A stretch of 64,000 bases of DNA from Meandrina meandrites. Its lineage: Eukaryota > Cnidaria > Anthozoa > Scleractinia > Meandrinidae. The notes beneath the pieces were generated by a model. The model saw only the letters and a program-made list of their open reading frames with translations. It searched no databases and was not told the origin of the DNA. A program made the position numbers and the translations under genes. This document shows positions 25,028-37,352 of the stretch, piece by piece. Position 1 is the first letter of the stretch. Each line of letters opens with the position of its first letter. The stretch is from the NCBI GenBank assembly GCA_963693305.1, contig OY855908.1, positions 32,631,805 to 32,695,804 of the forward strand, given 5' to 3'.

Positions 25028-25299
25028 CCCGGGGGAGGTACTCCAATGGGAAAGGGGCGGGAATGCTCGTCGGAAATTTTGAAAAGAACCGCGGGTTAAA
25101 GGAGACTAATCATAGCGCGGCTAAAACTCTTTTTGACCCTGAAATACACCAAAATGCAAAAACTAGAATTTATATTTCTTTTTTATTTCTTTGTGAGCAA
25201 CCCTAAAATAGACCTTGACGGCTAAAAATATTTACACCCCTAAGGGAGACGACGAGCGTCCCCGCCCCTTTCATATGGGACTCCCCCCCCCCTCCCGAG
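25028..25299. mobile_element. MITE-like element upstream of gene 6
   Basis: Same GGTACTCC-ended family and position as upstream of the other array genes. Confidence 0.6.
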
Positions 25300-25535
25300 A
25301 AAATAATACTTCCATCTGTTTTTAAAAGTAAATTAAAAGGTCTGTAAGAGAAGTCATACGCTGCATGATATTCGTTGTTTGCGTGCTGTTGTATGAAAAT
25401 ATCCCGTTCAGCTTAAGCGAATAACGATGGAGTCCAGTTTGTGGACAGAGAAGGAACAGAGTATCAATTCTTGGCTAGACGAGCTTCAACATTTACAACA
25501 CTTCCTCTTCAGCGTCAGCGGGGATTTTAGTTCAG

Positions 25536-25542
25536 TATAAAA
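25536..25542 (+). promoter_or_regulatory. TATA box, gene 6
   Basis: TATAAAA in the conserved promoter context, about 115 nt before the ATG. Confidence 0.75.
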
Positions 25543-25655
25543 CGACAACAACGAGACTAGACTTAGCAGTTTAACGCAGCAAGTGAAAGTGGAATCTTCT
25601 GTCCTCTCAAGGCTAACCACAAGAAAGCTCAGTTATCGCTATCACGGCAAGCAAA

Positions 25656-26763
25656 ATGGTACGTATAACGGTTTGGTATTTTGAATTGATTTTTGATTTT
25701 TACAACCGGTACTGATGAATATTTTTCTTTTTCTCAACCTTCAGACTAAACAGGCTGCAGTGTTGCTTCTGTTTCTTGTCTCCATAGCTCTGTTCTCTGT
25801 ACCATCGATCTCGACCTCCAATTTTAGTGAGTATAACCTGTCTGCTTGTCACCAAACCTTTCCGTACGTATAGCTAAAAGTTTACCCAGTTTATATAAAG
25901 GACACAAGAAAATAAAAGTATTAAGGGATTATGTTTGTAGGCCGAGACACTGGCAAGTAACTGGCAATATTGGCCGGGCTGAATCAATCCAACTTATATA
26001 ACCTTTCACGTTAATGACGTTTTTCCTGTTTTGACATCAGTACACTGCAAATTTTATAGCGAAAAGTCGAGGATACAGTTCAGCGCTAATTGTCATTTAC
26101 TGAAACACATTTCAATATAACTATCACAAGAGTAAGACCACTTGTCGCAACATCAAATAGGATCATTTTTACATTCTACCGTCCGGCAAAACTGACGTCC
26201 ACTGCAAAATAAAAGAGACTTTGTTTATTCAATAACTACAACCATCTTTATATGTAAATGTCAAGGTCAGCAGTGAATAGTTGATGCATTATCAGGTGAA
26301 ACGTTGTAATATTAAGTTACTCCTGGAGATCATTTTCCCAGGCTAGCTTCAAGCCAGGCCGCTATTATTATATACGATATAAATTGTTATCAAAAAATTG
26401 TAACGGTTACTTTTGAAAATGTATGTTACTTAGCACACTAAACGTCAATTTTAGTAAAATGAATATTTTTCGCCAGGTTTATGAACACTGTATGTTTTAT
26501 ATTTTCAAACACTGAATCGTTTACTTTATTTTCTTGCAGTTATAACATCATTCGTAGAGTGCAATAGGGACAACATTTTGAGTGGTGTCACTAATTGTAT
26601 GCGCAGTCCTTGGGACTTAAGATGCAGATTTCGAACAAGAGGCAGGTGTCCTTTCTCGGTCATCAAATGTCAAAAGCGCCCTGTTCTTCTTGCCTGGGAC
26701 TGTGGATCCATTCCTCAGCGTGTTAATAACTACCCAATTTGCTGTGACTACGCATGTCCATAA
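25656..26763 (+). CDS. Nine-Cys-family secreted peptide gene 6
   Basis: Exons: ATG 25656-25658, 25745-25826, 26540-26763; precursor about 102 aa, the longest of the array. Signal exon matches genes 4 and 5, with donor GTGAGT. The mature exon starts IITSFVEC and has loops of 11, 8, 7, 6, 10 and 12 residues, then CC-DYA-CP. The longer GSIPQRVNNYPI loop and the FRTRGRCPFSVIKC segment distinguish it. This is the only intact gene closely matching the three truncated exon fragments, so it or a lost sister is their likely source. A variant polyadenylation signal AATAAG is near 26873. The downstream unit lacks the hAT-like MITE. Confidence 0.9.
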
Positions 26764-28458
26764 ACATTTGACATAACGAAATATATTTTTCCATGATTTA
26801 AGCACTTTTATAAATATATTTTAGTCGATTCAAATCTGTCAGGTAAATCTCGAATCCGTTGTATGATTTATACAATAAGTTGCATTATTAACGATATTTA
26901 GTTTAACAACAAGTGAAAGTGGAATCTTGAGTAACTTTCATTGACCTAGTTTAGCTAAAGAAAGTAAACAAAGGAAGATTGTTTTGACATCTGTTAATTC
27001 GAAGGTCAATAAAAAGTCATACCCGAGTACACACTGTACGATGTTCGTGGTATACGTAACAATTTATCAGCAACTGAAAGTGGAATCTTCTGTCAAATAA
27101 TAATAAAACCAAATTGATTGCAAGGCTGGTACTACGGCAAAAGGGCAAAATTTATTTTCATCTGCACTTAACGTGACGTCTGGTACAAGTATTTCTTTTA
27201 CAAGAGATCCGGCAACAGACAAGTCAAGTAGTTTTATTCTTCGTTGCGTGGTCCTCTGCATCCAAACGTTTTTTTAAATAATAATAATTATAATTCTAAT
27301 AAGAACCTTCCCAGGGTCCTTTACTACTGAAAAATCGTCAATGCCAAATAACTTGGTCAGTTTGAAGCCAGCAGGAGTACTATGTAGTATAGAAACAACT
27401 CTTACCATAAAATACTTCTTGAATAAGACATAGAGCGATGACGTCATTAGTCACGTGACTTAAAATCTAAAGCTTCTTCTGATTACGTTTTATCACTGAC
27501 ACGCAAATATCATGGGTACATAATTCCTCACAATCAGAGAGTCCTAAGCCGAAATAACAATCATGTGAATAAAAATGTAAATGTCCATTAAGGTGGGAGT
27601 AAAAGTGAATTTGAGTGAAATTTTAAGAGTTTTAAAGAAGGGATAGAAGAAAGAAAATTATTTTTGGAACACCACCAGACAGTTGACCCCAACGCAAGAG
27701 CACCCCAGGTTGTCAGGGGACTGTTTGGGTGTCCATCTACTAAATTTTAACTTCAAATTCTAATTTTAAAATCACATTAAATCTTTAATATTTCTTATTT
27801 CTCCAAATTTTACTAATCCTTTGAGAAAAACTATCTCTTCCCAAACATCCCCAAAAATCACCAAAAAATTTGCAAAACACCGCTTAACAAAGCTTTGTGG
27901 GATGAGCAGAGAGTTTTGGGAATGCTTGAAACGGGAGTGAGATATTCGCATTAAACCCAAGTTAAGCGGTGTAAAAACGGGCTTCAGGTGAATCCCCGCC
28001 TTAAACTCATTTGGGTACTAGGAGAAGAGAACATCCTGTTTAGCTTAAGCAAATAAAGATGGAGTCCAGTTTGTGAAACAAACAATTGTAAGCTGAAAAG
28101 AAACAGAGAGTGAATGATGGCTGTAACGTGTTCAGCACTTCCACTTCAGCTACAGCTGAGTTATGTTTTCATTATAATGCGACAACGTATCAACAAACAG
28201 GAGGAAGTGAAAGTGTGATCTTGAGTATGAAAACAAAAAAAACCTGGAGCTAAAATAAAATAGAAAACAAAAGATTTTAACCCTCCCCTTTAGAAAAATT
28301 GTAGCTCGGGGAACTAGACAAAGCTTTTTGGTCGTCTTGAACGATCAGACGCGGACCGCTCATCTTGAGATGAGAACAGATTTAATCAGTTAAATAATGC
28401 GTCATTCCAGCCGGCAAATTATCTTAATCTTGCTTCGGTTTTCAGTAGCGGTGATGGC

Positions 28459-28504
28459 ACAAACAAACAAACAAACAAACAAACAGACAAACAAACAAAC
28501 AAAC
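28459..28504. repeat. (CAAA)n microsatellite
   Basis: Expanded counterpart of the CAAA run in the other units, with one CAGA unit. Confidence 0.85.
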
Positions 28505-30009
28505 CGGCCATAATTACTAAACCTGTGAAATATGAAGAAGCTATTTCATCCCGCGTTAGAAAGAAACACTAATTACCATTAAAAGTTTACTTGCTCGAAA
28601 AGAAATGAAATTATCCCAAGCTAAAGATAAAGGCCATAGAACTTCAAGAAGACTCAATTTATAAGGGTTTGTATGGGAACGAAACAATTTTGCTTCAGGC
28701 AGGATAAATTCGAACGAATTTTGAATAAAACTGACTCACACCGTTACAATGTCATGTTCTGCGTTGTTTGTCAGCTCCCAAGGCCAATTTAAAGTGATTT
28801 CGGTGGGTTACTACTTTGCGAAAATTTTGAAGACGTGTACTTTATTTAATATTCCCAAGGCTGGAAACAACGATCTACTGCATTTCACTGGAAGTTCTAC
28901 ATCTTGCATTAAATTGGTCAAATCGCTACAGAATTTCCACCAGCGTGGTCCCCGCTAATTTCTTTTTCCTTTCGTTGTTTCTCGGGGACCAATTGCTGTA
29001 CTGAAGTGTAGGAAAATGGTATTGTATGCGTAATCGGTTTAAGCACGCACAAGATGATGCCGGCGACATGTCGACAAAATACATGTAGCCTCATCACCAA
29101 CGCTACATTACACTAATGACTCTCGATTTAGGCCGAAAGGGTGGGAAATTTTCCAGGAAGACACTACCTCACGGGAACCTATATTTTCATTCGCCCGCTG
29201 TAAACACTACCTCTATTGTTATTCAGGGCTAGGGGCATTGTTATGGCCTGTTATCTATTTTTTGAAGAACAAATGAAAAATTTTCACAGTTAAGAAAGGG
29301 CGGGAATTTTCACGTTTCGCTGATTTCCTATTTCTGGTAGAAAATCAAGCTCGGTCACTGCGATCATGGTCATCGCCACCTTGGTAATCGCGATCTTGGT
29401 TGCAGCAGTCTTTTATACGAGTGTTACAAATATGAAATTGTTTACTGCCTAGAATCGAGCGACAAACAATGACCACAACACAAACATCACGAACATTAAA
29501 TCGAGTATGACTTTGACTGACCTTGAAATTGTAAACACTGTGCTGAAGACAGTAAAGAAAGCAAAGAATGGAAATATAACTCCTGTCTGGTTTGAAATCA
29601 AAAGGTCAATAATTTAGTCATCTGATGTTCGTGGTAGGTACAATTATAAGAGAACATCCTGTTCCCCGTAAGCGAATAAGGATGGAGTCCAGTTTGTGAA
29701 ACAAACAATTATAAGCTGAAAAGGACGCGGGTTCTCTGTAAAACGCTGACCGGATGGCGACGGATGACCGCTCAAGCTGAACATCCTGTTGAGGATGGAG
29801 TCCAGTTTGTCAAACAAACAATTATAACCCGAAAAGGAACTGAGTGTGAATTCACAGCGATGATGGCTGCAACATCTACAGCACTTCCACTTCAGCGACA
29901 ACTGAGATATATTTTCATTATAATGCGACAACGTATCAATAAACAGGAGGAAGTGAAAGTGTGATCTTGAGTATGACTGTTATTGACCTACTTTGGGAAA
30001 TGGGAAATA

Positions 30010-30279
30010 CCCGGGGGAGGTACTCCAATAGGAAAGGGGTGGGAATGCTCGTCGGAAATTTTGAAAAGAACCGCGGGTTAATTAAAGGAGACTAATCATA
30101 GCGCGGCTAAAACTCTTTTTGACCCTGAAATATACCAAAATGAAAAAACTGGAATCTAAATTTCTATATTTCTTCGTGAGCAACCCTTAACTAGACCTTG
30201 ACGGCTAAAAATATTTACACCCCTAAGGGAGACGACGAGTATCCTCGCCCCTTTCATATGGGAGTCCCCCCCTCCCGAG
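30010..30279. mobile_element. MITE-like element upstream of gene 7
   Basis: Same family and position as in the other units. Confidence 0.6.
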
Positions 30280-30513
30280 AAAATAATACTTCCATCTGTT
30301 TTTAACAGTATATTAAAAGGTCAGTAAGAGAAGTCATACACTGCATGATATTCGTTGTATATGTGCTGTTGTAAGAAAATATCCCGTTCAGCTTAAGCGA
30401 ATAAAGATGGAGTCCAGTTTGTGGACAGAGAAGGAACAGAGTATCAATTCATGGCTAGACGAGCTTCAACATTTACAACACTTCCTCTTTAGCGGCCGGG
30501 GATTTTAGTTCAG

Positions 30514-30520
30514 TACAAAA
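30514..30520 (+). promoter_or_regulatory. Degenerate TATA box, gene 7
   Basis: TACAAAA replaces TATAAAA in an otherwise conserved TTCAGTA..CGACAAC context. This is a T-to-C change in the core of the box. Confidence 0.65.
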
Positions 30521-30633
30521 CGACAACAGCGAGACTAGACTTAGCAGTTTAACGCAGCGAGTGAAAGTGGCGTCTTCTGTCCTCTCAAGGCTAACCACAA
30601 GAAAGCTCAGTTATCGCTATCACGGCAAGCAAA

Positions 30634-32204
30634 ATGGTACGTATATAAACGGTTTGGTATTTTGAATTGATTTTTGATTTTTACAACCGGTACTGACGAA
30701 TATTTTTCTCTTTCTTAACCTTCAGACTAAACAGGCTGCAGTGTTGCTTCTGTTTCTTGTCTCCATAGCTCTGTACTCTGTACCCTCGACCTCGACCTCC
30801 AATTTTTGTGAGTAAAACCTGTCTGCTTGTCACTAAACCTTTCCGTATGTATAGCTAAAAGTTTAGCCAGTTTATATCAAGGACACAAGAAAATAAACGT
30901 CTTAAGGGATTATGTTTGTAGGCCGAGACACTGGCAAGTAACTGGCAATACAGACGATATTGGCCGGGCTGAATGAATCTAACTTATATAAACTCTTACG
31001 TTAATGACGTTTTTCCTGTTTTGACATACAGTGCAAATTTTGTAGCCGTTATCGTATTGAAAAGTCGAGGATACAGTTCAGCGCTAGTTGTCATTTACTG
31101 AAACGCATTTCAATATAACTATCACAAGAGTAAACCACTTGTCGCAATATCAAATGGGATCATTTTTACATTCTACCGTTCGATAAAATTTACGGTCTCC
31201 AATGCAAAGTTAAGAAGGCTTTGTTCATTTACGAACTACAACCATCTTAACGTGTAAATGTCAACGTCAGCAGTGAGAAGCCGATGCTTTATAGCTGAAA
31301 CGTTGTTTACTCCTCGAGATCATTTTTGCACTCTAGGTTCCACATCCTTACTATTGCGGTATAAATAGTTGTCAGAAAAATTGTAACAGTTACTTTTGAG
31401 ATTGTATGTTACTTAGCATCCAAAACGTCAATTTCTGTCCGACAAAACTGACCTCCACTGCAGAATAGACCTTTTTCGCTTGGGCGGTTTGTTTTCCCAT
31501 TTCAGACCACGTGATATTCTCCAGAGAATTTTTCTTTTATCCACATAAAATGTATTCATTCATATACACGCGACTATTTGAAAATTTGAAAGTAAGAATT
31601 CTCAAGAGTATCATCACGTGGTCTGTAATGGGGCAACAAAACGCCCAAGCGAAAAAGGTCTATTAAAGAGACTTTGTTTATTCAAGAACTACAACCATCT
31701 TTATACGTAAATGTCAAGGTCAGCAGTGAATAGCTGATGCATTATCAGGTGAAACGTTGTAATATTAATTTACTCCTGGAGATCATTTTCCCAGCCTAGC
31801 TTCAAGCCAGGCCCCTATTATTACGATATAAATTGTTGTCAAAAAACTTGTAACGGTTACTTTTGAAAATGTATGTTACTTAGCACACTAAACTTCAATT
31901 TTAGTAAAATGAATATTTTTCGCCAGGTTTATGAACACTGTATGTTTTATATTTTAAAACACTGAATCGTTTACTTTATTTTCTTGCAGTTGCAACTTCA
32001 TTCGTAGCGTGCGATATGCGCAACAGTTTGAGTGGTGTCACTAATTGTATGAAAAGTCATTGGGACTTAAGATGCAGATTTCAAAGACGCAGGTGTGATT
32101 TCTCGGTCAAATGTCAGAATCAGCGACCTAGCAGATTTGCCTGGGACTGTGGATCCATTCCTCGTGGTTACTACCCGGTTTGCTGTGACTTAACATGTCC
32201 ATAA
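30634..32204 (+). CDS. Nine-Cys-family secreted peptide gene 7 (mosaic intron)
   Basis: Exons: ATG 30634-30636, 30726-30807, 31990-32204; precursor about 99 aa. Signal peptide as in genes 4-6. The phase-1 junction codon becomes Phe because exon 2 ends in T. The mature exon starts FATSFVAC and has nine cysteines with loops of 11, 8, 6, 5, 11 and 10 residues. The first loop is DMRNSLSGVTN and the C5-C6 loop QNQRPSRFAWD. AATAAA at 32432-32437. Intron 2 is a hybrid: a first part like gene 2, then a second copy of the same intron interval like genes 4-6, with a 0.2-kb MITE at the seam. The TATA box is degenerate, so expression may be low. Confidence 0.88.
31466..31662. mobile_element. 0.2-kb MITE in intron 2 of gene 7
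   Basis: Perfect 20-bp inverted ends beginning AGACCTTTTTCGC, with TA at both borders. Absent from the paralogous introns. Confidence 0.8.
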
Positions 32205-32955
32205 ACATTTGTCAAACCGAAATATATTTTTCCATGATTTGAGCACTTATATAAATTTATTTTAGCTGATTCAAGTATTTCAGGTAGCTGATGAGATCAT
32301 TTAGCCCCAGAACTTTAAAATATGCAAATGAAAGATCACAAGTATTTTTGGACCACACGTTCATAGCTAAATTAAAAACAATTTTATATTGTGTGATTAA
32401 GAATTCTCGAATTCGTTTGTATGATTTATACAATAAATTGCTTTATTAACGATATTAGAGTGTTTCTTTCATTTTCATTTATTGCCATCGTTATTTAATA
32501 GAAATCATGAACCCCAACCCCAACCAGATTACCCGGCCAGATCACATTATTAAACGCATGAAAATGCTCGGTTACATTACCCAGACACTGAATATTTATA
32601 AAATTTTTGACATATATCACACAACAGTGGCTTAACTTGGACTATCGTAAAATTCAGCTCGTGATTTTGCCTAAAGCCCTTGAGCTCGAAACGCTGTCAA
32701 TCTTTTTGTGGAAAACAAAGGCCCTAGCCCTAGGAAAATAATAATGGTAGAGGACTGCCATTGCGAAGCGGAGGAGGGGGGTTCGGATAGAACATCGTAA
32801 CTATCGAGGGATAGCGCGTAACGTGGCAAACTTAGAGGCAAAACGAACCAGAGTAATCAACTTGGATAGGCAAAAAAGATCCATGGAGAACTATTCACGC
32901 GTTCACGGAGGGTGTTTAAAACAAGTAAAAAAACAGGTAAAAATTCCACCTGGCT

Positions 32956-33061
32956 GGTCATCAAATGTCACAAGCGCCCTGTTCTTCTTGACTGGGACTG
33001 TGGATCCATTCCTCAGCGTGTTAATAACTACCCAATTTGCTGTGACTACGCATGTCCATAA
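32956..33061 (+). pseudogene. Truncated exon-3 fragment (copy C)
   Basis: Third copy of the truncated peptide exon with the same left breakpoint as the copies at 13545 and 21314. Confidence 0.85.
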
Positions 33062-33380
33062 ACATTTGATATAACGAAATATTTTTTTCCATGATTTAAG
33101 CACTTTTATAAATATATTTTAGTCGATTCAAATCTTTCAGGTAAATCTCGAATCCGTTGTATGATTTATACAATAAGTTGCATTATTAACGATATTTAGT
33201 TTAACAACAAGTGAAAGTGGAATCTTGAGTAACTTTCATCGACCTAGTTTAGCTAAAGTAAGCAAACAATGGAAGATTGTTTTGACATTTGTTAATTAGA
33301 AGGCCAATAAAAAGTCATACCCGTGTACACACTGTACAATGTTCGTGGTATACGTAACAATTTATCAGCAACTGAAAGTG

Positions 33381-33599
33381 CAAGGGCACCCAACGGAATA
33401 TTTCGGTAAAATATCTGTTCGGATGGAAGGTCGCCTAAGAATTTCGAAATTTTTTCCCAGCGACGCTCTAGACTTCTCAAATTTTTTCGGAAAACCATAA
33501 AGTTTCCCTAGAATTTTTGGAATTGATGTGCTCACTTTTATCATGTCCCATAATTTTCGGACGGTTTTGTTTGTTCTCTAAAATTTTCGTTTGGCTTAA
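33381..33599. mobile_element. hAT-like MITE (copy C, left part)
   Basis: The left TSD is the unmutated TGAAAGTG (33373-33380). The MITE is split by the TTAA element and resumes at 38648. Confidence 0.8.
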
Positions 33600-36437
33600 G
33601 AGGGAGTCTCTCTAATTTTCGACCGGTCGGTTCCGGATCGAAAAATCAAATCGCCTGATTTTTTGTGAGGTGAAAGGCCTTCATGCCAAAGTAACAAAAC
33701 CACAATCTTTTTGGTTCTTGGCTTAAGGGTTTTTCCGCTAGAGCTAAAAATAATTTTTACCGAATTTTGCTCGCGCGCGACCGAAAATCAAGACGATTGT
33801 TTACCTTTTTTAAGCGATCGGTGCAAAGCAAGGACAAACTGTACCGCCATATTTTTTACATAGCAAGAAAGATCTACTTCTATTTTATGAGCTGTAGGAG
33901 TTTCAAGTAATTTGAAGTTAATCTATTGGCATTCTATGATATTACTCACCCCTACGTTAGGAGGCTCGAGGGACAACCCGAAAATTGGTCATTTTGTGGA
34001 CCTCTTTTCTCAGCTGGCGGATAAAATCAAAACATGGCAGTTACATCAATGTAAAGTCTTAACCTTCTCCTACACGAATATGTAAAAAAATATTGTCTAT
34101 GACGCCTTTCCTGTAAATGTCGAGGGGATAATTTTTCCTATTTTTGAGAAATTATCAAAAACAACACCAAATCGCTAATTGTTTAAAATTTGAATACCTT
34201 GGACCAATACCGGTCGTACATCAAGAAAACTAAAGAAAAGTAAACTAAAACATTAGGGAATAGAAATAAAAAAACATATTCAATAGTGTTTTCAATTTTT
34301 AGTTCGCCGTTTCATTTTATTGGGAGGAGAGTGATCATCGGCTCATTAAATATTCACCGAACAGTGAAATTCGATCCAAACCAGAACTGTCAAATTTCAT
34401 ATCGCACTGGCCATCTTAATTTCATTGAATCTCGTTTCAAATCACATTTGTACACAAAACAAATATCCTGAAAATGCTATGTTGTTGTTGTGTTTACGTT
34501 TAAGCCAAATCTGAGCTTTGAATACGCACTTAGAATAGAAACGGAGTTCACTCACGATTTACTCGACCACTGTCAACACTGAATCGAAATTCATTTTCTC
34601 TGATTGTTGGACTATAAATTGACTTCGTTTACCTGAGTTCCAAAAGGCTTTTCCCCTTTTTCTTTTGACTTTTTCTGTTGGTGATGCATTTAAATGACCG
34701 GTGCAATTAGGAGCTTTGATTCAATCAACGAGCTGCCAGTCCGGTTCTGGCCCTATCTGTCACGCAACGCTAAGGGGTGAAACAAGACCACTCTTGCAAT
34801 TGAAGCTCATTGAGAATATCAGTTTTCATCATCGTTTAAAATGTTGCCTCGAATCCCTAGAACAAAGCTGTCTAGAAAATATTGTAGAAGTGCACAGGAC
34901 AGAAAAACACTAATTTTTGCTTGTTTGATTTGTAATTATTTGGTGTAGTCAGAGCTATGAAAGTACTGCGGAAATTTGGATGTAGTGTGCATTTTGGAAC
35001 AAGGATTGCATATTATAAGCGACAAATATAAAGAGGGTATAGAAAGTTTGAGAAGTCTGAAGAGATGAGTGGTGGTGGAGTGTGCTTGTAGTGGAGTATG
35101 TTGCAAGTTTTGTGAGATAGATATTCAACACCTTTTTGGGTTTAATTCAGAATAGCCAGCCATATTTGCAAGAGATGAAAATGTTGCTTATACAGTCGAT
35201 CTTATAATAAGGTTATCCAAAAAGTAAATAATCGTTAGCAGTGCCAAAGCAAGAAATGTAATGCTGGGCAATGAAGCTTTTTCGTGCCTTTGCTCTATCC
35301 GTTGGATGATGTTATGTGTAATGTGCACACTATGACTGACATAACTATTATTTTAACTGTGTTTAAGGGACCGGTCATTATTTATCGTCTGGAGCGGGGA
35401 GGGGGGAGGGGGGTGCGGGGGATTTTTGTTGCTACACCGTAGCATTCACCTGATCTCCCCATAAAGTATATAGCATTTGAATGATCCCCCCTCATTCGTG
35501 GTGGAAGCTTTCATGATCCCCGCCCCCTCCTTTCCAAGCCACCACAAAATATCAAGTTCATTGCAAGTGCGGATGGCAGTAAACTGTCAAGGACGCCTTG
35601 AATTGCGCAGCCGATTTGTTATCATTCACCGACAGCAATCGAAAGGTTCTATATCATGATGTAGAGAACACCATACCAAAAAACTGTTCGCAAGTGATGA
35701 GCTGAAATATTTTCAGAAAGCTCAAACTCTACGAAGAACTGCAGAGAGCCTCAAATAAGTTGACAACATCTCTAATGAATTGAACCTGAAGAGGAAGTTT
35801 CTATTTCGCATGGAGAAAGATCAACAATCGTGATTGTTGCTGTTGTTGTTGTTTTCAATAATATCGCACCGTTCGGCCGCGTTGAACAAACGTTTCCATT
35901 GGCTCTTATTAAAATGCCTCTTTAAAGAATTTGACACATGGAACTTTAACATTTGAAATACAGAACTTAAACAATTTCAAGCCATTGCACAACGATTATT
36001 TATGTGATGAGATCGTGCCGGGATAAGAGCACGCAGAAGCCAAAACATAATAATAGCATAAAAGGAGGCGATCAATTGGCACGGTTCAAGTTATTTACGG
36101 CGATCCCACCGCCACATGAAATTCTCAGACTTTTTTCTGGTCCCCCCTTACGGCTGATCCCCACTACGTTCTTCAGAAAACTATGTGGTCCCTCCAACAT
36201 CCTCCAATTTTCGTCTGGATTATTCAGTAAGAATTTATTTTGACCTACTCAGTGCGGGATCCAAACTTGGGTACAATTAAGGTGGTGGTATTGAAAAAAT
36301 AACCGCTAATGCTGCCATAAAATAGCACTGCCTTGGTCCTTCAATCATCAAAAAACCGGTTATTTCATCTACTTATTTGCGTACAAGCCGGTGGCCAAAA
36401 ACTTAAAAGTTACCTTACTGAAAGATTAAATCGCCTC

Positions 36438-36645
36438 CTAGCCTGCGTAGCTGGCGGGATTTCGCGAGCGAGTGCTTTTTTTAGCGGCCGCATGCTTTGG
36501 TCTTGGCCGCCAAGCAGCGAGGCGTTTGGTGAGGAGTCAAGTTGAGATCACTAGCGGCTCGGCCGCTCAGCGACGCGGGCTTCACCCGCACGAGAAAAAT
36601 TCACTTGTGCCCACTAATTCCACCAGCTGCGCAGGCTAATCGCCT
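36438..36645. mobile_element. 0.2-kb MITE nested in the TTAA element
   Basis: Inverted ends TAGCCTGCGTAGCTGGCGGG and, in complement, TAGCCTGCGCAGCTGGTGGA. GC-rich and without coding capacity. Confidence 0.75.
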
Positions 36646-37328
36646 CCCTCACTATCCCCTACATGGGATCTGCCAATGCTACCAATTAGCCGCAACTTTA
36701 AATCAGGCAGGATCACCCGGGATAAAGCAAGTCCCACCAAATAGGAACTTTCAAAAATAACCCAATATCTGTATAAATACAAATGCTGTCGGTGAGATAT
36801 AGAAACGCGATTCCATTCCTATTTGCAGGAGTGACCAAGGATACTTACTTGTTTATTTAATTTGTTTCATCAGTACTTATCCAGTGGATAGGATTATCCA
36901 CTGTTTGAAAAACTAGGCCCAGACTTATAAGATATATTTACTGAAGGAGGGGATCTCCCTATAGTCACTATAGTAAAGTACGCTCTATTTTATAAGAATC
37001 GTTTTTATAAGAACGTCGAGGCTGAAAAAGGACAAAAATTAAAAACATCCTTAGAACGTACCCAAATCTGAAATTTGGCTACGAACAAATTTTATACTTT
37101 CCTATTCGTTGTAAGTGACAAATATATGTGTATATACTAAATGAAGAATCAAGTCGTGAATCTTTAATTTAATCAAATAAGACCTAGAACAAACATTGTA
37201 TTCACCCATGAACGTGACGTGAACATGTACATATCAGTTTAAATAAAACTTTTTTCACAGGGGCGGATCTAGGGGAGGGTGCAGGCGGTGCGGGGAGGCT
37301 TTCTAATACAACTGGCATTCTGCAAACA

Positions 37329-37352
37329 CCCCCCCCCCCCCCCCCCCCCCCC
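37329..37352. repeat. Poly-C tract
   Basis: Homopolymer C-run within the interior of the TTAA element. Similar G or C runs occur at about 410-429, 51190-51212, 58104-58127 and 59567-59594. Confidence 0.9.

Larger units (their letters stand above)
20561..25655. repeat. Segmental duplication, copy B (spacer between genes 5 and 6)
   Basis: Near-identical counterpart of copy A, including the truncated exon, hAT-like MITE, CAAA run, palindrome pair and promoter. A few indels separate the two, which implies recent tandem duplication or gene conversion. Confidence 0.8.
26764..30633. other. Spacer between genes 6 and 7
   Basis: Related to copies A and B but with the empty MITE site near 27076. It has extra unique sequence at about 27590-28005, a CAAA/CAGA run at 28459-28504, the spacer block at about 28750-29610 and a GAACATCCTGTTC palindrome at 29652. 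From about 28.6 kb it is almost identical to the segment upstream of gene 8 (39.2-41.2 kb). No coding gene seen. Confidence 0.65.

Noticed and set aside
6848..28504. Spaced repeats resembling a CRISPR array
   Set aside because: Simple CAAA runs and duplicated spacers in a eukaryotic genome; no direct repeat-spacer pattern.
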